Shown one piece after another: positions 1-6,085 of a DNA stretch of 7,075 nt (position 1 is its first letter; each line of letters starts with the position of its first letter). Source of the DNA: Candidatus Limimorpha equi (GTDB lineage: Bacteria > Bacteroidota > Bacteroidia > Bacteroidales > F082). The stretch spans positions 1 to 7,075 of the forward strand of contig JAGHSL010000094.1 of NCBI GenBank assembly GCA_018065885.1. Reading direction: 5' to 3'. The translations under genes were made by a program, and so were the position numbers. Below the pieces are notes generated by a model, which searched no databases, was not told the DNA's origin, and worked only from the letters and a program-made list of their open reading frames with translations.

Positions 1-46
1 ATTTGTCCATCAAAAACACTCCTATTACGGCGAAAAGAAAGAAAAG

Positions 47-77
47 TTACAACATGGCACAAATTTTCCTACCTTTG
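47..77 (+). promoter_or_regulatory. Bacteroidetes-type promoter of the permease/glycosyltransferase operon
   Basis: TACCTTTG at 70-77 matches the Bacteroidetes -7 consensus TAnnTTTG exactly. Nineteen bases upstream lies TTAC (47-50), only a weak match to the usual -33 TTG/TTTG. Transcription would start near 82-84, giving a leader of about 15 nt before the TTG start at 98, which supports that start. No Shine-Dalgarno sequence is seen, as is usual in this phylum. Confidence 0.7.
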
Positions 78-97
78 CATTTTTAAAACCGTATCTT

Positions 98-1546
98 TTG
101 AAGAAACTTAACCATTATATTATCAAGTCGTTTTTAGGGACATTCCTGTTCACGTTCTTCATCGTGGTTTTCATTCTGCTCATGCAGTTTCTGTGGCTTT
201 ACATCGACGAGATGGTCGGCAAAGGCCTTGAAGCAACCATTATCATGAAACTGCTGTTTTTCATGAGCATTACCTTCGTGCCCATGGCCTTGCCTTTGGC
301 TTTGCTATTAGCTTCACTAATGTGTTTCGGGAATTTCGGCGAACATTATGAATTGGTGGCCATGAAAGCATCGGGCATTTCGATATGGCGCGTGATGCGT
401 CCGCTCATGATTTTCTCGATTTTCCTCAGCGGAATAGCTTTCATATTCTCCAACAGCATCATTCCTGTAGCCACGCTGAAAGCCAGAATTTTACTTGTCG
501 ACGTGCGCACGCAGAAGCTGGCTTTCGACATCAAGGAAGGCATCTATTACCGCGACATCGACGATTATGTCATCTATATTAATAAAAAAGGTGACGACGG
601 AAGCCACATTTACGGTGTGAAGATTTACGACCACACCGACCGCGAAGGCAACACGAAAATCATGAGTGCCGATTCGGGCATGATGGCCCTAAGCCCCAAC
701 AGGCGCAACATCATTTTCACACTTTACAACGGCTACAACTACACCGATGTCACCACTGACAACGACTACAAGACGAGGCGACCTTTCGAACGCATGGCCT
801 TCAAGGAAGAGCAAATCAAGTTCAGCCTTGCCGATTTCGACATGAATCACACAAGCGAAGACCTCTACAAGACCCACCATGAAATGATGAACATTCATCA
901 ACTCAGCACGGCTTTGGATTCATTGCGGACAAGATACGACGAGCGGCAGAAAATGTTCACCGACAGTTTCGAAAAGAGACTGAGCAACTACAATTCACGC
1001 GCTGAAGACACCACTGTCATCACGCAAGACAGTGTGGCAGCCGACAGCTCTCTCCTTTTGCAATGGCCGCTCATCGACAATCTCAATCCCGCATCAAAAG
1101 CCGACGTTGTCAGCATGGCTGTTGGAAACGCACAGAATGCCAAAGATAATGTCAGCTTCAACAATTCCGACTTCAAGTCGCAAACCGAAAACATCAGGAA
1201 ACACCACAAGCAGTGGCACAAGAAATTCACACTCAGCATAGCCTGCCTGATTTTCTTCTTCATCGGAGCACCATTGGGCACCATCATTCGAAAGGGCGGA
1301 CTGGGCTTGCCGACCGTCATCTCCGTCCTGTTTTTTGTCGTCTACTGGGTTACATCCATGACCGCCGTGCGCGTAGCCGTAGCCGGCGACCTGAACATGT
1401 TTGTCGGCGTGTGGCTATCGTCCATCATACTTTTCCCTGTGGGTGTTTTCCTCACCATTAAGGCCACATCCGACTCGGCCCTTCTGGATGCCGACAGCTG
1501 GAGAAACGCTTTCAAAAAACTGACGCATCTTCATTCAAAATCCTAA
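98..1546 (+). CDS. LptF/LptG family lipopolysaccharide export permease
   Basis: Inner-membrane permease of the YjgP/YjgQ family. In the Lpt machine, LptF and LptG form the membrane part of the LptB2FG ABC exporter that extracts LPS and passes it to LptC/LptA. The 482-residue protein has the family plan: TM1 about 12-36, TM2 50-76, TM3 102-124, a periplasmic beta-jellyroll about 135-245, and TM4-6 at about 376-395, 401-424 and 432-454. Two family signatures are clear: ELVAMKASGISIWRVMRPL (85-103, coupling-helix region) and GAPLGTIIRKGGLG (390-403). Residues 250-372 form a hydrophilic, partly helical insert absent from the roughly 360-residue E. coli proteins; longer forms are usual in Bacteroidetes. 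The start is TTG; the N-terminus MKKLNHYIIKSFLGTF is typical of the family, and no in-frame ATG or GTG lies upstream in the window. LptF versus LptG cannot be decided. A glycosyltransferase follows after 5 bp. Confidence 0.93.
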   Translation: MKKLNHYIIKSFLGTFLFTFFIVVFILLMQFLWLYIDEMVGKGLEATIIMKLLFFMSITFVPMALPLALLLASLMCFGNFGEHYELVAMKASGISIWRVMRPLMIFSIFLSGIAFIFSNSIIPVATLKARILLVDVRTQKLAFDIKEGIYYRDIDDYVIYINKKGDDGSHIYGVKIYDHTDREGNTKIMSADSGMMALSPNRRNIIFTLYNGYNYTDVTTDNDYKTRRPFERMAFKEEQIKFSLADFDMNHTSEDLYKTHHEMMNIHQLSTALDSLRTRYDERQKMFTDSFEKRLSNYNSRAEDTTVITQDSVAADSSLLLQWPLIDNLNPASKADVVSMAVGNAQNAKDNVSFNNSDFKSQTENIRKHHKQWHKKFTLSIACLIFFFIGAPLGTIIRKGGLGLPTVISVLFFVVYWVTSMTAVRVAVAGDLNMFVGVWLSSIILFPVGVFLTIKATSDSALLDADSWRNAFKKLTHLHSKS

Positions 1547-1551
1547 CAGCC

Positions 1552-2769
1552 ATGAAAATCCTACTATTGTGCAATAAGCCCCCATATCCAGCCACGGAAG
1601 GTGGTCCGATGGCCATGAACAGCATCATTCAAGGTTTGCTCAACGCGGGTCATGAAGTGAAGATTTTAGCCGTCAACAACAGGAAATACAATGTGACCGA
1701 AGCCGATATTCCGGCAGAATACAAGGCCAAGACTGGCATTGAACTCATTGATGTTGATTTGAGAGTCAAGCCTTTGAACGCATTCCTAAACCTTTTCACC
1801 AAAAAATCGTACAACATTGAGCGTTTCATCTCAAGAGATTTCACTAAGCGCCTCACCGAAGTACTGAAGTCGGAACATTTCGACATCGTTCAGCTCGAAA
1901 TGCTTCACATGACACCTTACATAGAAACCATAAGGAAACATTCGAAAGCTTTAATCGTTCTGCGGGCGCACAATGTGGAACACAAGATTTGGGAACGCAC
2001 AGCAAAGGAAACCAAATTCCCGCCTAAACGTTGGTATTTCAATCATTTGGCCAAAACCCTTCGCGAATATGAGCTTAATGCTTTGGAAACCGTCGACGGC
2101 ATTGCCGCCATCACACCCAAAGATGCAGCTTTTTTCAGAAAATACTGCTCAAAGCCCATCATCGACATTCCTTATGGCGTTTATTCCGAGGAATATGTGC
2201 CTAATTACGAGATTGACGACAAGCCACAATTCTATCATATCGGTTCCATGAACTGGATGCCCAACGAGGAAGGCATACGGTGGTTCATCAACGATGTTTT
2301 GCCTGACACCTTGAAAAAAGTCCCCGATTTCGTGTATCACCTTGCAGGACGCAACATGCCCGAATGGCTTAAAACACTGAAAAACGAGCATGTCGATGTC
2401 ATCGGAGAGGTGCCAAGTGCCAGGGAATTTGTAGCCAACCACGATGTGGCCATTGTCCCTTTGCTTTCGGGCAGCGGCATACGCATCAAAATCATCGAGT
2501 CGATGGCTATGGGCAAGACCGTCATCACCACGTTGGTCGGCGCCGAAGGCATCCTTTATGATGAAGATGTCAACATCATTATTGCCGAAAACAAGGCCAA
2601 GATGGTTGAAGCCATCCGACGCATCAACGAGAACCCGCAGATGGCCGTGGAAATCGGCAAGGCAGCGCGAAAGCTCGTGGAAGAGACCTACGACAACCGC
2701 AAAATCATTGAAAGGCTGCTGCTTTTCTACGAACAAATCAAGCCTTCGAGCAAGATTACGTTCATGTAG
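1552..2769 (+). CDS. GT-B fold (GT4-type) glycosyltransferase
   Basis: Probably a cytoplasmic retaining glycosyltransferase that adds a sugar from a nucleotide-sugar donor to a surface glycan; donor and acceptor are unknown. The 405-residue protein has two Rossmann-like halves. The N-terminal acceptor domain (about 1-185) starts with MKILLLCNKPPYPATEGGP, including the glycine-rich loop, and has RAHNVEHKIWER at 138-149. The C-terminal donor domain (about 205-390) has IPYGVYSEEY (206-215), HIGSMNWMPNEEG (229-241), a DVIGEV strand (282-287) and SGSGIRIKIIESMAMGKTVITT (306-327). In the last motif the second glutamate of the GT4 E-x7-E pair is E316, while the first position is S308, as in many relatives with a GSG loop. 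Starting 5 bp after the permease stop, it is almost certainly in the same transcript, which links it by inference to LPS or another envelope glycan. The ATG at 1552 gives the expected N-terminus. Confidence 0.92.
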   Translation: MKILLLCNKPPYPATEGGPMAMNSIIQGLLNAGHEVKILAVNNRKYNVTEADIPAEYKAKTGIELIDVDLRVKPLNAFLNLFTKKSYNIERFISRDFTKRLTEVLKSEHFDIVQLEMLHMTPYIETIRKHSKALIVLRAHNVEHKIWERTAKETKFPPKRWYFNHLAKTLREYELNALETVDGIAAITPKDAAFFRKYCSKPIIDIPYGVYSEEYVPNYEIDDKPQFYHIGSMNWMPNEEGIRWFINDVLPDTLKKVPDFVYHLAGRNMPEWLKTLKNEHVDVIGEVPSAREFVANHDVAIVPLLSGSGIRIKIIESMAMGKTVITTLVGAEGILYDEDVNIIIAENKAKMVEAIRRINENPQMAVEIGKAARKLVEETYDNRKIIERLLLFYEQIKPSSKITFM

Positions 2770-2920
2770 TTTTCTCCCGCTGATAACGCTGATTTGCGCA
2801 GAGGTTTTTAGAACCGCAGATTTCGCTGATTACACTGATTTTCAATATACTAAAGATTTTTTTCTCCCGCTGATAACGCTGATTTTTAATATACTACAGA
2901 TTTTACGGATTTATACAGAT
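2770..2920. repeat. Degenerate CTGATTACGCTGATT-type intergenic repeats
   Basis: A 26-nt stretch starting TTTTCTCCCGCTGATAACGC is identical at 2770-2795 and 2860-2885, 90 bp apart. Between and after the copies are degenerate units of the form GCAGATTTCGCTGATTACAC followed by TGATTTTCA (2816-2842) and ATATACTACAGATTTTACGG (2889-2908). They immediately follow the stop codon of the upstream glycosyltransferase. A reading frame overlapping that gene runs through them, but it reads only as repeat-derived peptide and is not a gene. From general experience, such units are scattered between genes in Bacteroidetes; their function is unknown. Confidence 0.75.
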
Positions 2921-2930
2921 AAATTTTTGG

Positions 2931-2964
2931 ATGCGCCCTTCGACAAGCTCAAGGGACAGCGCAT
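2931..2964. repeat. Imperfect inverted repeat with CCTTCGACAAGCTCAAGG core
   Basis: Arms ATGCGC (2931-2936) and GCGCAT (2959-2964) are perfect complements. Inside them CCTT (2937-2940) pairs with AAGG (2951-2954) around the loop CGACAAGCTC, leaving the bulge GACA on the right side. The core CCCTTCGACAAGCTC resembles a small dispersed repeat that I recall from many bacterial genomes, where it often reads as PFDKL in spurious proteins. No T-run follows on the + strand, so a terminator role is weak. Confidence 0.6.
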
Positions 2965-2995
2965 GAATTGACAGATTGGCTGGTGCACGAAAAGA

Positions 2996-3038
2996 AATTT
3001 ACTCCAAAATTTACTTTTTAATTTACTCCGAATTTACT
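2996..3038. repeat. Four-unit AATTTACT tandem array
   Basis: AATTTACT occurs at 2996-3003, 3008-3015, 3020-3027 and 3031-3038, with starts 12, 12 and 11 bp apart. The first and third units continue as CC. The spacing is near one helical turn, so the units lie roughly on one face of the DNA. It is followed by the short inverted repeat CCGCCTTGGCGG (3044-3055). Whether this is a protein-binding array or simply decayed repeat DNA cannot be told. Confidence 0.6.
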
Positions 3039-3062
3039 CTTTACCGCCTTGGCGGAACATGA

Positions 3063-3116
3063 TTTTTAGAATCGCAAATTACACTGATTACGCTGATTTT
3101 CAACAAACTACAGATT
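3063..3116. repeat. Second diverged copy of the 54-bp CTGATT repeat
   Basis: This block aligns without gaps to 2805-2858. Both begin TTTTTAGAA, continue with CGCA and two alternating CACTGATT/CGCTGATT units, then TTTTCAA, ACTA and AGATT. The dinucleotide variants are swapped between the two units of each copy. Its presence on the far side of the hairpin repeat and the AATTTACT array shows the whole gap is built from one mixed set of dispersed elements. Confidence 0.65.
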
Positions 3117-3224
3117 AAATAATTTTGTAAATTTTGAATCTAATTATAGTTTTCAATAATTTATGATTCATTTATGGGAATTAGCGTTTAGCGAAGCGAA
3201 AAAACATCTATTTCTGTTACAGGC
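3117..3224. other. Gene-free AT-rich remainder of the 505-bp gap
   Basis: I see no gene here on either strand. The stretch is AT-rich and includes TTAGCG at 3181-3186 and 3188-3193 followed by AAGCG. A weak inverted repeat TGAATC/GATTCA with a long loop lies in its middle and is probably chance. The promoter of the next gene lies just downstream. Confidence 0.5.
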
Positions 3225-3255
3225 TATTTTTTAAAACGGAAATTTCTTACCTTTG
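3225..3255 (+). promoter_or_regulatory. Bacteroidetes-type promoter of the second glycosyltransferase
   Basis: TACCTTTG at 3248-3255 is an exact TAnnTTTG -7 box and is identical to the one in front of the permease. A -33 TTG is missing; only a T-rich stretch (3227-3232) stands at the expected distance. The start codon at 3275 is about 15 nt after the likely transcription start, so this gene has its own promoter despite the related gene upstream. Confidence 0.65.
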
Positions 3256-3274
3256 TCGTCAAATTTCTGATGAA

Positions 3275-4450
3275 ATGAAAATTTTCGTATTACTGCCACG
3301 CATTCCCTTCCCGCTTGAAAAAGGCGACAAGCTACGCGCTTTCAACCAGATAAAGCAGCTTGCCAAGCACAACGAAATCGTGCTCTGCGCCCTCAATGAT
3401 GACCCGAAAACCGACGAGCAGCGGGCATTCCAGGCCTTGCAACCCTATTGCCGTTCCATCAATTTCATCAGCATCAGCAAGCCTCAAATCGTCCTCGGAC
3501 TGGCAAGAGCCTTTCTCAAAGGCCTGCCCATGCAATGCGGCTATTTCTACAACCGCAAGGCTGCGAAGAAAATCAATGCGCTGATTGACAAATACAAACC
3601 CGATATGCTTTTCGGGCAGCTGCTTCGTGTGGCCGAATATATCCGCAAAAAAGACATTCCGAAAACAATTGATTATCAAGATGTTTTCTCGTATGGCATG
3701 AAACGCCGCGCCGACATTGCCTCGCCCATTACGCGACCTGTTTTCAGCATGGAATATCGCCGCCTGAAACGCTACGAAGCCGCCATTTTCGACGATTTCG
3801 ATGTCAAGACTATCATCAGCGAGCCCGACCGTGACTTGATTCCGCATCCAAAGAAAAACGAGATACTCATCATTCCTAACGGTGTCGACCACGAATATTT
3901 CAAGCCACAAGAGCGCGAAAAGAAATACGACATCGTCTTCACCGGCAACATGAGCTATGCGCCCAATGTGAATGCCGTCGAATATTTGGCCAACGAAATC
4001 CTGCCGATAGTCTGGAAACAGGTTCCAAATGCCAAGATGTATGTCGCCGGTGCCACGCCCGACCCGAAAGTGAAAAAAGCCGCTTGCAACAACATCATCA
4101 TCAGCGGCTGGCTCGACGACATCCGCGACGCCTACGCCCAAAGCCGCATTTTCATTGCCCCGATGCGCATTGGAACAGGCTTGCAAAACAAGCTCTTGGA
4201 AGCCATGTCGATGGGTTTGCCGTGCATCACTACGCCTTTGGCCAACGGCTCGTTAGGCGCAGAAAACGGTAAGGAAATCCTTGTTGGCAGCAATGCCGAA
4301 GAACTGGCGCAGCACATCATTACCCTGCTGACCGACAACGGCAAGGCAAAACAAATCGCCCAAGCCGGTTTCGACTTCACGAACCGCGTCTACGACTGGG
4401 GCAAAGCCACGCAAATCATGGAAGAGGCGATGAAAGATGCAGTGCGATAA
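3275..4450 (+). CDS. GT4-type glycosyltransferase, TIGR03087-like
   Basis: Predicted cytoplasmic GT-B sugar transferase for a surface polysaccharide or LPS; the sugar is unknown. The 391 residues begin MKIFVLLPRIPFPLEKGDKLRAF when read in order, with the glycine loop at 14-21, a pattern seen in sugar transferases grouped around TIGR03087 (found in exopolysaccharide/exosortase loci). Further marks are DYQDVFSYGMKRRA (133-146), IIPNGVDHEYF (199-209), FTGNMSYAPNVNA (222-234), the ISGWLDDIRDAYAQS segment (276-290) and APMRIGTGLQNKLLEAMSMG (295-314). E309 is the second E of the GT4 E-x7-E motif; the first position is T301. It is only distantly similar to the glycosyltransferase upstream and is not a recent duplicate. 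The ATG at 3275 overlaps a two-codon reading frame, ATG AAA TGA (3270-3278). The last codons and the stop lie inside a stem-loop repeat (4443-4476), so the C-terminus may have been reshaped by that repeat. Confidence 0.92.
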   Translation: MKIFVLLPRIPFPLEKGDKLRAFNQIKQLAKHNEIVLCALNDDPKTDEQRAFQALQPYCRSINFISISKPQIVLGLARAFLKGLPMQCGYFYNRKAAKKINALIDKYKPDMLFGQLLRVAEYIRKKDIPKTIDYQDVFSYGMKRRADIASPITRPVFSMEYRRLKRYEAAIFDDFDVKTIISEPDRDLIPHPKKNEILIIPNGVDHEYFKPQEREKKYDIVFTGNMSYAPNVNAVEYLANEILPIVWKQVPNAKMYVAGATPDPKVKKAACNNIIISGWLDDIRDAYAQSRIFIAPMRIGTGLQNKLLEAMSMGLPCITTPLANGSLGAENGKEILVGSNAEELAQHIITLLTDNGKAKQIAQAGFDFTNRVYDWGKATQIMEEAMKDAVR

Positions 4451-4478
4451 CTATGATTTTTAAACCACTTATCGCAGT
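4437..4478. repeat. Stem-loop repeat, copy 1, containing the glycosyltransferase stop codon
   Basis: A perfect 8-bp inverted repeat, TGCGATAA (4443-4450) and TTATCGCA (4469-4476), encloses an 18-nt loop. The left arm is coding: it spans the last bases of the codons GTG CGA and the TAA stop. The 42-nt unit recurs at 4493-4533 with only one T missing from the loop. Only a short AT-rich stretch without a T-run follows, so alone it is a poor intrinsic terminator. Confidence 0.85.
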
Positions 4479-4492
4479 GTATTAAACAAGAC

Positions 4493-4533
4493 ATGCAGTG
4501 CGATAACTATGATTTTAAACCACTTATCGCAGT
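4493..4533. repeat. Stem-loop repeat, copy 2
   Basis: It is identical to 4437-4478 except for one T fewer in the loop (17 nt instead of 18). Arms are TGCGATAA (4499-4506) and TTATCGCA (4524-4531). The copies start 56 bp apart, with only 14 unrelated bases between them, so this is a tandem duplication or two adjacent insertions. Near-identity in a noncoding position implies a recent event or selection on the structure. A 34-codon frame beginning at the ATG of this copy is judged not to be a gene. Confidence 0.85.
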
Positions 4534-4543
4534 ATATTTTTTT
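4499..4543 (+). terminator. Probable intrinsic terminator of the second glycosyltransferase
   Basis: The 8-bp stem of the second repeat copy is followed, after GTATA, by seven T (4537-4543). Arm length and T-run fit a rho-independent terminator, although the 17-nt loop is long and the T-run begins a few bases late. It sits between the glycosyltransferase stop (4450) and the promoter of the ATPase gene (4552-4582), the right place to separate the two units. Confidence 0.5.
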
Positions 4544-4551
4544 GAATTTTA

Positions 4552-4582
4552 TTGCACAATTAAAAGAAATACAATATTTTTG
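4552..4582 (+). promoter_or_regulatory. Bacteroidetes-type promoter of the DUF234 ATPase gene
   Basis: TTG at 4552-4554 and TATTTTTG at 4575-4582 are separated by 20 bp and match the -33 and -7 consensus well. Transcription would start near 4587, leaving a leader of about 27 nt. An 8-bp perfect inverted repeat, CAATATTT (4572-4579) and AAATATTG (4589-4596), straddles the -7 box and start site and could be an operator or a leader hairpin. Confidence 0.75.
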
Positions 4583-4614
4583 CAGACGAAATATTGAATT
4601 ACAAGCAATAAAAA

Positions 4615-6060
4615 ATGGAGAAAAACCAGATAATCGGAAGAGAAAGCGAAATCGAACAATTTGAAAGGTTTTGTCAGTCAGGGAAATCAGAATTCATTGT
4701 CGTTTACGGACGCCGCCGCGTAGGAAAGACCTTTCTGATTGACCGGTTCTTCAATCAGCAATACGATTTCTACATGACTGGCATGTATGAAGCCACGAAT
4801 CAGGAACAACTGACCCATTTTGCCCAACGCATGTCAATTCACACCGGGAAAGCCTATCCTACGCCTGCCAATTGGATGGATGCTTTTTTCCAATTGCAGC
4901 TTTATCTTCAAACCCTTTCAAGAAAAAAACGGATTGTGGTGTTCATCGACGAACTGCCTTGGTTCGACACGCCCTATTCACGTTTTCTGAAAGCCTTCGA
5001 ACTGTTTTGGAACAACTGGGCTTCAAAACAAGATAACATGAAACTGGTGGTTTGCGGTTCTGCGACATCGTGGATGACCAACAAACTTATTGCCAGCAAG
5101 GGCGGATTGCACAACCGCATAACACACGCCATACATTTGCGTCCATTCAATCTGCACGAAACGGAATTATTCCTGAAGTCAAGAGGTTTCGCCATCGAAA
5201 GAAGGCTGATCATCGAAGCCTATATGATTTTAGGCGGTACACCTTATTATTTAGACATGCTGCAAAAACAGTTCAGTGTAGCTCAAAACATTGACAATCT
5301 GCTTTTTGAAAGTAACGCGCCATTAAGAAACGAATTTGATTTCCTGTTCAAATCCCTTTTTAACGATTCTGAAATTTATAAAAAAGTCATCACGACTTTA
5401 GCCACAAAAATAAAAGGTCTCAGCAAACAGGAAATCATAGAAAGCGCAGGAATCATCGACAACGGCTACCTTACAGAAGTGCTTGAAAACCTTAAAAAAT
5501 GCGATTTCATCCGCTGTTACAATGCTTTCGGCAAAAAGGAACGCAACAAACTTTATCAACTTACCGACCTTTATTCCCTGTTTTATCTGCGTTTTGTAAA
5601 AGACTATTCCGGCGGTGACAAAAACCATTGGGAGCATTTGATTGACACAACAGCGCCATGGCGTGGCTACGCTTACGAACAAGTCTGTCTTCACCACATA
5701 CCACAAATCAAGAAGAAATTGGGAATCAATGGAATAGAAACCGAAATCAGTTCATGGTCATGCCGTCCGTTCACGGATGCCGACGGCACGGAATGGAAAG
5801 GCGGGCAAATCGACCTGCTGATTGACCGCAAAGATGGCATTATTAACCTTTGCGAGATGAAATATGCCAATGGCGAGTATTCCATCACAAAAGACTACGA
5901 CAAACAATTAAGGGAACGGCGCGAGACTTTCCGCCACGTCACAAAAACGAAAAAAGCACTTCATCTGACCCTTGTCACCACAGAAGGTGTGGCTCACAAC
6001 GCTTATTGGAACAATATCCAAAGCGAGGCGACAATGGACGATTTGTTTGAAAAAGAGTGA
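4615..6060 (+). CDS. P-loop ATPase with DUF234 / PD-(D/E)xK-like C-terminus
   Basis: A 481-residue ATPase of the ATPase_2 (PF01637)/DUF234 type, a MNS-clade STAND-like group common and often multicopy in Bacteroidetes and archaea; cellular role not established. The Walker A motif is GRRRVGKT (32-39) and Walker B is VVFIDELPW (108-116, D112/E113). A sensor-1-like strand LVVCGSATSW covers 144-153, R168 in LHNRIT may be an arginine finger or sensor, and LGGTPYYL is at 206-213. Residues about 252-320 look like a winged helix (LSKQEIIESAG, then VLENLKKCDFI). The DUF234 part (about 318-481) has E355, D400 in GGQIDLLID and E414-x-K416 in CEMKYA, the D...ExK layout of PD-(D/E)xK nucleases, so nuclease activity is plausible but unproven. 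It has its own promoter and starts at ATG 4615 after an A-rich leader. Its neighbours give no clear pathway; stem-loop repeats lie just upstream. Confidence 0.9.
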   Translation: MEKNQIIGRESEIEQFERFCQSGKSEFIVVYGRRRVGKTFLIDRFFNQQYDFYMTGMYEATNQEQLTHFAQRMSIHTGKAYPTPANWMDAFFQLQLYLQTLSRKKRIVVFIDELPWFDTPYSRFLKAFELFWNNWASKQDNMKLVVCGSATSWMTNKLIASKGGLHNRITHAIHLRPFNLHETELFLKSRGFAIERRLIIEAYMILGGTPYYLDMLQKQFSVAQNIDNLLFESNAPLRNEFDFLFKSLFNDSEIYKKVITTLATKIKGLSKQEIIESAGIIDNGYLTEVLENLKKCDFIRCYNAFGKKERNKLYQLTDLYSLFYLRFVKDYSGGDKNHWEHLIDTTAPWRGYAYEQVCLHHIPQIKKKLGINGIETEISSWSCRPFTDADGTEWKGGQIDLLIDRKDGIINLCEMKYANGEYSITKDYDKQLRERRETFRHVTKTKKALHLTLVTTEGVAHNAYWNNIQSEATMDDLFEKE

Positions 6061-6078
6061 AAACATAGACTCACTTTT
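6053..6078 (+). terminator. Weak stem-loop at the end of the ATPase gene
   Basis: AAGAGTGA (6053-6060, ending with the TGA stop) pairs with TCACTTTT (6071-6078), including one G-U pair, around a 10-nt loop. The stem is AT-rich and the T-run is only four bases, part of the stem itself. It may slow or end transcription before the next promoter, but this is a marginal call. Confidence 0.3.
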
Positions 6079-6085
6079 ATGAAAA

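Noticed and set aside
1..97. Tail of an upstream gene
   Set aside because: More than one + frame is open from the edge, but the short peptides are not recognisable and no choice can be made.
2444..2971. Long + strand open frame overlapping the end of the first glycosyltransferase and running into the gap
   Set aside because: Its first part is an out-of-frame shadow of a clear glycosyltransferase and its tail is only translated repeats; it has no recognisable domain.
2770..3116. CRISPR array
   Set aside because: Repeats are diverged, not regularly spaced with unique spacers, and no cas gene is present.
3270..3278. Two-codon frame ATG AAA TGA overlapping the ATG of the second glycosyltransferase
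   Set aside because: It could affect initiation, but such short overlaps arise easily by chance and nothing else supports a leader-peptide role.
3239..3286. Short palindromes GAAATTTC and GAAAATTTTC around the second glycosyltransferase start
   Set aside because: They are A/T-only cores in AT-rich DNA and expected by chance; no clear operator arrangement.
3332..4186. 284-codon minus strand open frame
   Set aside because: It lies wholly within the second glycosyltransferase, shows no known motif, and is the antisense shadow of a well-supported gene.
4493..4597. 34-codon frame starting at the ATG of the second stem-loop copy
   Set aside because: It is translated stem-loop, T-run and promoter sequence; the equivalent frame in copy 1 stops after eight codons, so there is no sign of coding selection.
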